Positions 52,239 to 59,823 of a stretch of 64,000 bases of DNA are shown one piece after another (within the stretch, counting starts at the first letter, position 1; every line of letters starts with the position of its first letter). The position numbers and the translations under genes are program-made. The notes beneath the pieces are model-generated. The model searched no databases, had not been told where the DNA came from, and saw nothing but the letters and a program-made list of their open reading frames with translations. Source of the stretch: Frondihabitans australicus (GTDB taxonomy: Bacteria > Actinomycetota > Actinomycetes > Actinomycetales > Microbacteriaceae); NCBI RefSeq assembly GCF_003634555.1, contig NZ_RBKS01000001.1, positions 3,348,001 to 3,412,000 of the forward strand, in the 5' to 3' direction.

Positions 52239-52790
52239 GTGACCGACGCACGCCAGAAGCTCATCGACTACATCTCGGAGCTCGCCGTCTTCCACGGCGA
52301 CTTCACGCTGACCAGCGGCAAGAAGGCGACGTACTACGTCGACCTGCGCAAGGTGAGCCTGGACCACCGCGTCGCCCCGCTGATCGGCCAGGTGATGGTC
52401 GACCTGATCGAAGACGTCCCCGATGTCTTCGCCGTCGGCGGCCTGACGATGGGCGCCGACCCGATCGCAGCGGCCGTCCTGCACCAGGGCGTCGCCCTCG
52501 GCAAGACCTACGACGCCTTCGTCGTCCGCAAAGAGCCCAAAGACCACGGCCGCGGGCGCCAGGTCGAGGGCCCCGAGCTCGAGGGCAAGCGCGTCATCGT
52601 GCTCGAAGACACCTCGACCACGGGCGGCTCGCCGCTGAAGGCGATCGAGGCGCTGAAGAAGGTCGGCGCCGAAGTGGTCGGCGTCGCCGTCGTCGTCGAC
52701 CGGGCCACCGGCGCCCGCGAGGTCATCGAGAAGGCCGGCTACCCCTACTTCGCCGCGATCGGCCTGGAAGACCTCGGGCTCGAGCCGTGA
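52239..52790 (+). CDS. pyrE: Orotate phosphoribosyltransferase
   Basis: The 183-residue enzyme joins orotate and PRPP to OMP. The PRPP-binding loop is VIVLEDTSTTGGSPLKAIEA near residue 118; other family segments are FTLTSGKKATYYVDLRKV and VGGLTMGADPIAAAVLHQG, and DAFVVRKEPKDHGRGRQVEG (flexible catalytic loop). The length agrees with short bacterial PyrE. It overlaps the next gene by 4 bp (GTGA), so pyrimidine synthesis and that septum protein are co-transcribed. Confidence 0.95.
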   Translation: MTDARQKLIDYISELAVFHGDFTLTSGKKATYYVDLRKVSLDHRVAPLIGQVMVDLIEDVPDVFAVGGLTMGADPIAAAVLHQGVALGKTYDAFVVRKEPKDHGRGRQVEGPELEGKRVIVLEDTSTTGGSPLKAIEALKKVGAEVVGVAVVVDRATGAREVIEKAGYPYFAAIGLEDLGLEP

Positions 52791-55555
52791 GCGACGAGCG
52801 GCCCTTCGGCGACGAGACGCCGGGCGACGAGAGCGAGGCCAGGGCGCAGGATCCGAACGCGTCCGCGACCGACACGCCCTCGTCGGCGCTCGGTGCGCCC
52901 GGGGAGCCGCAGCCGTCGTCCGGGCCCGAGTCGCCGGCGCCCACGACCCCGCTCTCGGACGACGACGTCGAGCCGGAGTTCGGGCAGACGATTCCGATCG
53001 TGTCGCGCCGCCTCCCGTCGGCGTCGTCGTACTTCGGCGAGCCCCGGGCGCCGCGGCACTCGGCGCACGTCGAGCCGCCGGCGTCGGCTCCCGGCGCCCC
53101 CGCGACGCCGGCCGCGCCGAGCACTCCGGCCGCCGCGCCCGTGACGCCTGCCGCCGTCGAGCCGCCGGCGGGGCTGCCGCGGGAGGAGCCGGCGGAGGAG
53201 GCCCCTGCCGAGGAGGCCTCCGCTGCTCCTGCGCCCGAGGCCGACGCCGTCGAGACCGCACCCTCGGCACCGGCTTTCGCCGTGCCGCCCGCCCCGAGCG
53301 AGCGGGTGACGTCGACCGCGCCGCACCCGATGGCGCTCGATCTCTCGGCGCTTCAGGGCGGCGAGGACCTGGTCGGATCGCCCCGCCAGCCCGACGAGGC
53401 CGGCCCGCCGCCGCAGCCGTGGCACCTGGGTGACGACGCTCCGGTGCTCGACACGGGTGCGCTGCCCACGCACGACGCCGCGGGCGAGACTCCGACGGCG
53501 GCCTTCGGGGCGCTGTTCGGGTCGACGCCCACCGCGTCGGTGCCCCACGTCGCCACGCCGCCTGAGTCCGTCGACCCCGCCGAGGCGGTCGACCCCGCCG
53601 AGGCTTTCGCGAGCCCCGGCGTCGACGACCCCGCGCCCGAGACCGCGGGCCCGACGTCGTTCACCGAGCTCATCTCGGTGCCCGAGGCCGCTCCCGTGCC
53701 GTCCGCCGAGCCGGCCAGCTTCAACTGGAGCGAGCTGCCCGAGCCGCGCACCTCCGAGATCAGCCTCCCCGGCCTCCACCACGACGTCGTCGACCCCGGG
53801 GCGCAGGAGCCCGCGACACCCGCCGAGCCCGAGGCCGAGCCGACCGCCGAGTCCGCCGCCCCGACGGCAGCATGGTCGCTCGGGGACGACGTCGCGGCCG
53901 CCGAAGCGCAGCCCGCCGACGTCGAGTCCGCCGCCGCCGAGCCCGTTGACGCCGGTCCTGCCGAAGCGCAGCCCGCCGACCCCGAGCCCGCCGACGCGGA
54001 GCCGTCCGCGCCCGACGAGCGCCGCCCGGCGACCTTCACCGAACTTCTGGGGCTGATCCCGCAGGACGATGCACCGGCAGCCCCCGCCGCGTCGCCCGCG
54101 GGCGAGCCTCCGCTGCCCGACGAGTCCACGCCGACCACGGTCTGGTCGCTCGCGGACGACGACGACTGGGATGCCCCGGCCTCCGACGAGTCGGCTGCGC
54201 CTGCGGTCTCGGCGGAGGCCGAGCCCGCCCCGGCCTTCGACGGGCCGGCCGAGTCCGGCCCCGCCGCGCCGTCCCCGGCTCCTGCGACCCCTCCGGCCGC
54301 GACACCCGCGGGCTGGGACGACGCCTCGAGCCCCCTCACGGACCCGTTCCAGGCTCTGTTCGGCGACCAGCTCGACGACTCCGCCGACACCGCCGCGGCG
54401 CCGCATGCCGACCCCGAGGCCACCGCCGCCTGGCCGATCGTCCCCACCGAGTCCGGCGGCCCGGACAGCTCGTGGGCCGACGAGGTGCGCGACCCGATTC
54501 CGCCCGCACTCACCGAGGAGGAGCAGCGCGCCGCGGCCGAACGCGCCGCGCTCGCCGAAGCCGCGGCGTCCGGGCTCGAGCCCGCGCCCGCCGCGGAAGC
54601 AGCGGAGCCCGCCGCCGCCGCCGAGCCGACCGACGACCCCTTCGCCACCCAGCTCATGCCCGTCGCCCCCGAGCCGACGACGCCACCCGCCGCCGGCGAC
54701 GCGCCCACCACCGCGTACTACCCGTCGACGTCCGACGACCCGACGGCGAATCGCTTCACCCCGCCCGCCGTCTATCGCGGTCCGAGCTCGCGGTCGGTGA
54801 CCCCGATCGATGCCGCCAACGTCCCCGCCTCGTGGGCCGCCGCCGCACCCGCGTACTCGCCGCAGGGGTCCACCCCGGCGACACCGGCCTGGCAGCCCGC
54901 CCCCGGCGAGAGCGGCGGGTCGTCCGGCGGAGGCTCGGGCGCGGGCGGAGGGTTCGCGTCGTGGCCGCGCGAGCGCCGGCTCCTGCTGTTCATCGGCATC
55001 GTCGCCGCGTTCGTCGTCGTGCTCGCCGTGCTCCTCCTGTTCCTGCTCGGCCGGTCGCTGGCGAGCAACGGCGCGACGCCGGCCGCGCCTCCGACGACGT
55101 CCGCCGCGAGCACGCCGAAGCCCACCCCGACGCCGACGAAGACGAGCACCCCCTCGCCCTCCTCCACGGCGGCGAGCGGCCCGGCGTCTCCGGGCACGCA
55201 CCAGTGGAACGAGCTCAACGGCGGCGAATGCCTCTCGTCGTTCTCGAACGCCTGGCAGCAGACCTACGACGTCGTCGACTGCTCGACGGCGCACGCGGCG
55301 CAGATGATCGCCAAGGGCTCGGTGACGGCCACGACCTTCCCCGGCTCGGCCGCGCTCGCCGCGCAGATCGCGCCGCTGTGCCAGTCGAACACCGTGATCG
55401 ACTTCAGCAAGGCCGCCGCGTACACCGACATCCAGGTGTCCGAGAGCTACCCCGCGACGCAGGCCCAGTGGGACGCCGGCAACCGCTCGTACTACTGCTT
55501 CGTCAGCCGTGCGTCCGGCCAGGCCATCGACGGCAGCCTGAAGGCGGGTTCGTAG
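52787..55555 (+). CDS. Large septum-formation-domain protein with repetitive cytoplasmic region
   Basis: The 922-residue protein starts at GTG overlapping the pyrE stop. Residues 1-725 are Ala/Pro/Glu-rich and probably disordered, with recurring short motifs: W-x-L-x-D-D at about 212, 363 and 453, FTEL at 292 and 417, and F-x-ALFG at 240 and 521. One membrane helix follows (residues about 732-757, LLLFIGIVAAFVVVLAVLLL), then a Thr/Pro linker and an extracellular C-terminal septum_form-like domain with four Cys (GGECLSSFSNAWQQTYDVVD, later LCQSN and YYCF). Role in division is inferred from the domain. Confidence 0.8.
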   Translation: MSDERPFGDETPGDESEARAQDPNASATDTPSSALGAPGEPQPSSGPESPAPTTPLSDDDVEPEFGQTIPIVSRRLPSASSYFGEPRAPRHSAHVEPPASAPGAPATPAAPSTPAAAPVTPAAVEPPAGLPREEPAEEAPAEEASAAPAPEADAVETAPSAPAFAVPPAPSERVTSTAPHPMALDLSALQGGEDLVGSPRQPDEAGPPPQPWHLGDDAPVLDTGALPTHDAAGETPTAAFGALFGSTPTASVPHVATPPESVDPAEAVDPAEAFASPGVDDPAPETAGPTSFTELISVPEAAPVPSAEPASFNWSELPEPRTSEISLPGLHHDVVDPGAQEPATPAEPEAEPTAESAAPTAAWSLGDDVAAAEAQPADVESAAAEPVDAGPAEAQPADPEPADAEPSAPDERRPATFTELLGLIPQDDAPAAPAASPAGEPPLPDESTPTTVWSLADDDDWDAPASDESAAPAVSAEAEPAPAFDGPAESGPAAPSPAPATPPAATPAGWDDASSPLTDPFQALFGDQLDDSADTAAAPHADPEATAAWPIVPTESGGPDSSWADEVRDPIPPALTEEEQRAAAERAALAEAAASGLEPAPAAEAAEPAAAAEPTDDPFATQLMPVAPEPTTPPAAGDAPTTAYYPSTSDDPTANRFTPPAVYRGPSSRSVTPIDAANVPASWAAAAPAYSPQGSTPATPAWQPAPGESGGSSGGGSGAGGGFASWPRERRLLLFIGIVAAFVVVLAVLLLFLLGRSLASNGATPAAPPTTSAASTPKPTPTPTKTSTPSPSSTAASGPASPGTHQWNELNGGECLSSFSNAWQQTYDVVDCSTAHAAQMIAKGSVTATTFPGSAALAAQIAPLCQSNTVIDFSKAAAYTDIQVSESYPATQAQWDAGNRSYYCFVSRASGQAIDGSLKAGS

Positions 55556-55613
55556 GGCCGGCCGGCGCCGCCCGGCTCAGGCGCTCAGGGCGCAGGATCC
55601 GAGACGCTCCCGG

Positions 55614-56432
55614 CTACAGCCGCCCGTCGGCGTCCGGCCCCTCGTTGAGGGTCGGCTCCGCGCGCACGAGCTCGTGGACCCCCGCCACGATCTCGGTCGG
55701 CCGGAACGGGTAGCGCTCGATCTCGGCCTGGTCGCTGATCCCGGTCAGCACGAGGACGGTGTGGAGGCCTGCCTCGATGCCGGCGATGATGTCGGTGTCC
55801 ATGCGGTCGCCGATCATCGCGGTGTTCTCGGAGTGCGCCCCGATGCGGTTCATGGCCGAGCGGAACATCATCGGGTTCGGCTTGCCGACCACGTAGGGCT
55901 CCTTGCCGGTGACCTTCGTGATCATGGCGGCGATCGCGCCGGTGGCGGGCAGGATCCCTTCGGCGCTCGGGCCGGTCGCGTCGGGGTTCGTCACGATGAA
56001 GCGCGCGCCGCCCATGATGAGGCGCGCGGCCTTCGTGATCGCCTCGAACGAGTAGTTGCGGGTCTCGCCGACGACGACGTAGTCGGGCGCCGTCTCGGTC
56101 ATGATGAAGCCGGCCTCGTGGAGCGCCGTCGTCATGCCGGCCTCGCCGATGACGAAGGCCGAGCCGCCGGGGATCTGCGAGCGGCAGAAGTCGGCGGTCG
56201 CGAGCGCGGAGGTCCAGATGCGGTCCTCCGGCACCTCGAGCCCCGAGGCGCGGAGTCGAGCACTGAGGTCACGCGGCGTGAAGATCGAGTTGTTGGTCAG
56301 CACCAGGTAGGGCGTGCCTTCGTCCTGCCACTGCTGGATCAGTTCGGCGGCGCCCGGCAGGGCCTGGTTCTCGTGGACGAGCACGCCGTCCATGTCGGTC
56401 AGCCAGCATTCGACCTCGTCGCGGGGAGCCAT
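55614..56432 (-). CDS. HAD-IIA family phosphatase (NagD-like)
   Basis: The 272-residue hydrolase has the nucleophile motif LTDMDGVLVHENQALPGAAE near residue 14, motif II in YLVLTNNS, and the lysine and acidic motif regions KPNPMMFRSAMNRIGAHSEN and MIGDRMDTDIIAGIEAGLHT. A C2-cap is present between them. NagD-type enzymes dephosphorylate sugar phosphates and nucleotides. A leaderless promoter fixes ATG 56432. A copy of the TGATATT motif lies 52 bp upstream too. Confidence 0.92.
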   Translation of the reverse strand: MAPRDEVECWLTDMDGVLVHENQALPGAAELIQQWQDEGTPYLVLTNNSIFTPRDLSARLRASGLEVPEDRIWTSALATADFCRSQIPGGSAFVIGEAGMTTALHEAGFIMTETAPDYVVVGETRNYSFEAITKAARLIMGGARFIVTNPDATGPSAEGILPATGAIAAMITKVTGKEPYVVGKPNPMMFRSAMNRIGAHSENTAMIGDRMDTDIIAGIEAGLHTVLVLTGISDQAEIERYPFRPTEIVAGVHELVRAEPTLNEGPDADGRL

Positions 56433-56438
56433 GCGTGA

Positions 56439-56444
56439 AGCGTA
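56439..56444 (-). promoter_or_regulatory. Leaderless -10 element of the HAD phosphatase gene
   Basis: On the minus strand TACGCT ends 6 nt before the ATG at 56432. Confidence 0.65.
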
Positions 56445-56484
56445 GCGCTCCGGCCGGTGCAGCCGATTCCACCGTTGAGGATAT

Positions 56485-56495
56485 AAATATCAGAC
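56485..56495. promoter_or_regulatory. AT-rich motif related to the polysaccharide promoters
   Basis: AAATATCAGAC matches the polysaccharide-locus 12-mer AGAATATCAGAT at 9 of 11 positions. It lies between the HAD gene and the divergent epimerase gene, about 52 bp upstream of the former and 15 bp of the latter. Confidence 0.4.
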
Positions 56496-56497
56496 AG

Positions 56498-56503
56498 TAG
56501 ACT
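56498..56503 (+). promoter_or_regulatory. Leaderless -10 element of the epimerase gene
   Basis: TAGACT ends 6 nt before ATG 56510. Confidence 0.7.
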
Positions 56504-56509
56504 GGGGTC

Positions 56510-57385
56510 ATGCCCGAGTCCCGAGAGCCCGCCGCCCACGATCGTGTGCTCGTCGTCGGCGCATCCGGGGCCCTAGGCGCGAGTGTCGTTTCGGCGCTGG
56601 GCGCCACCAGGCGGTGGGACGTCGTCCGGGGCGGCCGTCGGCCGGATCCTGCGACCTCGACGCGACCCGCCGTGACCGTCGACCTCGCCGACGAGGCCTC
56701 GGTGCGCGCGGCGATCAGGCTGGTGAGGCCGCGCGCCGTGGTGATCGCCGCCGGCGTCGAGCCCGAGCTCTGCGGCGCCGACCCCGAGCTGGCTCGCCTC
56801 GTGCACGCGACGAGCCTGGGCTGGGTGCTCGAGGAGGGCCAGAGCTGCGGCGTCGAGCGGGTCGTCGTGCCGTCGAGCTCGGCGGTCTACGGCGACGCGT
56901 ACGACGTGCCGGCGCGCGAGGACCACCCGCTCGACCCCCGTACGCTCTACGCCGAGACCAAGGTCGCCGCCGAGGCGGTGGTCTCCGCGTGGAACAGCTC
57001 GCACTCGCCGCTCCGTGCGACGGCCCTGCGAATCTTCAACGTGTACGGCGACGGCTTCTCGCGGTCACTCGTCCAGCGCCTCCTGCACTCGCGCGCGGCC
57101 GAGCCCGTCGGGCTCGCTGGCCTCGACGGCTTCCGGCGCGACTACGTCAGCTCGCGCGACACCGCCGACGCCGTACTGCGAGTCCTGGAGTCGCCGGGCG
57201 ACCTGCCCGACGTCATCAACATCGGCTCGGGCACCGCCGTCTCGAATCGAGAACTCGTCGCCTCGCTGTCACGCAGGGTCGTGATCGCCTGGCGCGAGAC
57301 CGCAGCGCGCTCCAGCTATTCGTGCGCCGACATCAGCCTGGCCCGACGCGTGCTCGGCTTCGCCCCTGCGAGCATCCTGGCCTGA
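56510..57385 (+). CDS. NAD-dependent epimerase/dehydratase (nucleotide-sugar SDR)
   Basis: The 291-residue extended SDR has the NAD motif VLVVGASGALGASVVSALGA, VVVPSSSAVYGDAYDVPARE, the catalytic Tyr-x3-Lys in RTLYAETKVAAEAVVSAWNS and RIFNVYGDGFSRSLVQRLLH, typical of UDP-sugar 4-epimerases and dTDP-sugar reductases. The C-terminal ISLARRVLGFAPAS resembles the substrate-domain ending of that group. It has its own leaderless promoter and may serve the glycosyltransferase downstream or the polysaccharide locus. Substrate unknown. Confidence 0.88.
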   Translation: MPESREPAAHDRVLVVGASGALGASVVSALGATRRWDVVRGGRRPDPATSTRPAVTVDLADEASVRAAIRLVRPRAVVIAAGVEPELCGADPELARLVHATSLGWVLEEGQSCGVERVVVPSSSAVYGDAYDVPAREDHPLDPRTLYAETKVAAEAVVSAWNSSHSPLRATALRIFNVYGDGFSRSLVQRLLHSRAAEPVGLAGLDGFRRDYVSSRDTADAVLRVLESPGDLPDVINIGSGTAVSNRELVASLSRRVVIAWRETAARSSYSCADISLARRVLGFAPASILA

Positions 57386-57421
57386 GGTCGCCGGGCTCCT
57401 GCACGCTTGCAACAATGGGGT

Positions 57422-58159
57422 GTGAGCGACGACACGGAGGCGTTAGAGGGCACGACGCCGATCAAGGGCACAGCGGCGATCGACGACACGACGACGATCG
57501 AGCGCACGACGCCCGTCGCCTCACGACCGGAACCCAGTGTCGAGCGGACCACCCACGGCGTCGGCCCGTGGCCCGCGCCCGAGGCCGAGTGGCCCGCCGA
57601 CGACCGCTACGACCGCGAGCTGCTGGCCGAGGGCGACACCCGCAATGTCATCGACCGCTACCGCTACTGGACCATGGAGGCGATCGTCGCCGACATCGAC
57701 GCCCACCGCCACCCGTTCCACGTCGCCATCGAGAACTGGCAGCACGACCTCAACATCGGCTCGATCGTGCGCAGCGCCAACGCCTTCGCCGCCGACACCG
57801 TCCACATCATCGGGCGCAGGAGATGGAACAAGCGCGGCGCCATGGTCACCGACCGCTACCAGCACGTCCTCCACCACGAGACCATCGCCGACTTCACCGC
57901 CTGGGCTCGCGAGCACGACCTGCCCGTGCTCGCCGTCGACAACGTCGACGGCTCCGTGCCGATCGAGACGTTCGACCTGCCCGAGCGCTGCGTGCTGCTC
58001 TTCGGTCAGGAGGGCCCGGGGCTCTCGGCCGAGGCGATCGCCGCCAGCGACGCGATCGTCGAGATCGTGCAGTTCGGCTCGACCCGCAGCATCAACGCGA
58101 GTGCCGCCGCCGCGGTGGTCATGCACGCCTGGATCCTGCAGCACGTCTCGTTCACCTGA
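57422..58159 (+). CDS. SpoU-family RNA 2'-O-methyltransferase
   Basis: The 245-residue protein has the SPOUT fold: motif 1 in HPFHVAIENWQHDLNIGSIV and RSANAFAADTVHIIG, motif 2 LLFGQEGPGLSAEAI, and motif 3 FGSTRSINASAAAAVVMHAW. The C-terminal knot binds SAM. Residues 1-70 are a disordered extension containing a hexapeptide repeat. The target, rRNA or tRNA, is unknown. The GTG start is preceded by AACAAT with 5-nt spacing, an irregular leaderless-type box; an upstream ATG in frame is not favoured. Confidence 0.87.
   Translation: MSDDTEALEGTTPIKGTAAIDDTTTIERTTPVASRPEPSVERTTHGVGPWPAPEAEWPADDRYDRELLAEGDTRNVIDRYRYWTMEAIVADIDAHRHPFHVAIENWQHDLNIGSIVRSANAFAADTVHIIGRRRWNKRGAMVTDRYQHVLHHETIADFTAWAREHDLPVLAVDNVDGSVPIETFDLPERCVLLFGQEGPGLSAEAIAASDAIVEIVQFGSTRSINASAAAAVVMHAWILQHVSFT
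57449..57520 (+). repeat. Four 18-bp tandem units encoding a hexapeptide
   Basis: The units encode GTTPIK, GTAAID, DTTTIE and RTTPVA in the N-terminal extension of the SpoU methyltransferase. The period is exactly 18 bp with divergence between units. Confidence 0.7.
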
Positions 58160-58189
58160 GGCGCAGGAGCCGAGGCGCCTCCCGGCCGC

Positions 58190-58195
58190 TACCGT
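58190..58195 (+). promoter_or_regulatory. Leaderless -10 element of the DUF3151 gene
   Basis: TACCGT ends 6 nt before ATG 58202. Confidence 0.65.
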
Positions 58196-58201
58196 GGTCT
58201 C

Positions 58202-58615
58202 ATGCCTGCCACCAATCTGCTCGGCGTGCCCGAGACCCTCCTTCCCGAAGAACCCGAGGTGCTCTCCGCGCTCGCCGCGGGCACGCCCGTGGCCGAGGTG
58301 GTCGCCGCGCACCCCGAGTCGTCGCTCGCGTGGGCGCTGCTGTCGGACGAGACGAGCGCGGCAGGTCGCGACCTCGAGGCCTACGCGTACGCACGGGTCG
58401 GCTATCACCGCGGGCTCGACGCCCTGCGGAAGGCCGGCTGGCGAGGTCAGGGCCCGGTGCCGTGGTCGCACGAGCCGAACCGCGGTGTGCTCCGGGCCCT
58501 CTACGCGCTGCGTCGCGGGGCCGCGGCGATCGGCGAGGCGGGCGAGGTCGAGCGCCTCACGACCTTCCTCGACGACTCCGACCCGACCGCGGCCGCGTCG
58601 ATCGAGGCCGCGTGA
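58202..58615 (+). CDS. DUF3151 family protein
   Basis: The 137-residue protein matches DUF3151, an actinobacterial family. Recognisable stretches are NLLGVPETLLPEEPEVLSAL, AWALLSDETSAAGRDLEAYA, ARVGYHRGLDALRKAGWRG and VPWSHEPNRGVLRALYALRR. It is soluble and all-helical by appearance. The function is not known. The start is fixed by a leaderless promoter. Confidence 0.88.
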   Translation: MPATNLLGVPETLLPEEPEVLSALAAGTPVAEVVAAHPESSLAWALLSDETSAAGRDLEAYAYARVGYHRGLDALRKAGWRGQGPVPWSHEPNRGVLRALYALRRGAAAIGEAGEVERLTTFLDDSDPTAAASIEAA

Positions 58616-58677
58616 CGCCCCTCGCTTGACGCGCGTGCCCCGCGGAGGCGGGGCTGACGTGCGCTCGACCCTCCCGC

Positions 58678-58683
58678 TACAGT
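58678..58683 (+). promoter_or_regulatory. Leaderless -10 element of the DUF1972-type glycosyltransferase gene
   Basis: TACAGT ends 6 nt before ATG 58690. Confidence 0.7.
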
Positions 58684-58689
58684 GAGCGG

Positions 58690-59808
58690 ATGCCGACCCG
58701 AACGACATCGAACCGAACGGTCGCCCTCATCGGCACGCGGGGGTACCCCAGCTACTACGGCGGATTCGAGACCGCCGTCCGACGCATCGCGCCGTACCTC
58801 GCCGACCACGGCTGGGACGTCACCGTCTACGGACGCGACGGCGCGCAGCGTGAGGACGACCCCACCCGCGACCCGCGCGTGGCGACTCGGATCACGCGCG
58901 GCGTCGAGACGAAGTCGCTCTCGACGCTGTCGTACGGGTTCACCGCGGTGCTCGACGCGGCCCTGCGCAAGCCCGACGTGGCCCTGGTCATGAACGTCGC
59001 GCACGGATTCTGGCTGCCGCTGCTGAAGCTCCGCGGCGTGCCCACCCTCGTCAACGTCGACGGCATCGAGTGGGAGCGCGCCAAGTGGGGCACGCTCGCC
59101 AAGGCCGTGTTCCGTGCGGGCGCCCGCACCACGGCGTGGTGGGGCGACGGGCTCGTCTGCGATGCGAAGGCGATCGCCCGCTACTGGTCGCGCGTCTTCG
59201 GGGTCGACGGGACCTTCATCCCCTACGGCGGCGACGAGCCCCGATCGTTGCCGGTGCCGCCGGAGTCGACGCATCGCGGCTACGCCCTGGTCGTCGCGCG
59301 CTTCGTGCCGGAGAACACGATCGAGCCCTTCATCGAGGCCGCAGCGGTCATCGCGAAGACCCACGACGTGATCATCGTCGGGTCGAGCGGCTACGGCGGC
59401 GAGCTCGACGAACGGGTCGCGCAGCTCGCCGACGCGAACGACCGGGTGCACTGGCTCGGCCATGTCAGCGACGACGACCGGCTCTTCGCGCTCTGGCAGC
59501 ACGCCGGCGCGTACTTCCACGGGCACAGCGTCGGCGGGACGAACCCGGCCCTCGTCCAGGCCATGTTCTGCGGCATCCCGATCGTCGCCCGCGACACCGT
59601 CTACAACCGGGAAGTGCTCGACGACACCGGGCTGTTCGTCGAGCCGCGCGCCGACGCGATCGCCGAGGCCGTCACCGCCGTCCTCGACGACCCCGCGACG
59701 CAGGATCGACTCGCCGCCGCGGCTCTCGCCCGGGCCCGCGAGCACTACACCTGGGACGGCGTCTGCGCGCGCTACGAGGAGGAGCTCGCCCGCCTGGCCG
59801 GCCGCTGA
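58690..59808 (+). CDS. GT-B glycosyltransferase with DUF1972 N-terminus
   Basis: The 372-residue enzyme starts VALIGTRGYPSYYGGFETAV, the hallmark of DUF1972 rhamnosyl/fucosyl-type transferases, followed by HGFWLPLLKLRGVPTLVNVD and the C-terminal donor site with GHSVGGTNPALVQAMFCGIP. VNVDGIEWERAKWG is another family phrase. It is probably involved in cell-wall or exopolysaccharide sugar transfer; rhamnose is a possible donor. A leaderless promoter fixes the start. Confidence 0.88.
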   Translation: MPTRTTSNRTVALIGTRGYPSYYGGFETAVRRIAPYLADHGWDVTVYGRDGAQREDDPTRDPRVATRITRGVETKSLSTLSYGFTAVLDAALRKPDVALVMNVAHGFWLPLLKLRGVPTLVNVDGIEWERAKWGTLAKAVFRAGARTTAWWGDGLVCDAKAIARYWSRVFGVDGTFIPYGGDEPRSLPVPPESTHRGYALVVARFVPENTIEPFIEAAAVIAKTHDVIIVGSSGYGGELDERVAQLADANDRVHWLGHVSDDDRLFALWQHAGAYFHGHSVGGTNPALVQAMFCGIPIVARDTVYNREVLDDTGLFVEPRADAIAEAVTAVLDDPATQDRLAAAALARAREHYTWDGVCARYEEELARLAGR

Positions 59809-59823
59809 CCCGCCCCCGCGCCG

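Noticed and set aside
57411-57416. Leaderless -10 AACAAT for the SpoU methyltransferase gene
   Set aside because: The spacer is 5 nt and the first base is A, so it departs from the pattern of the other promoters.
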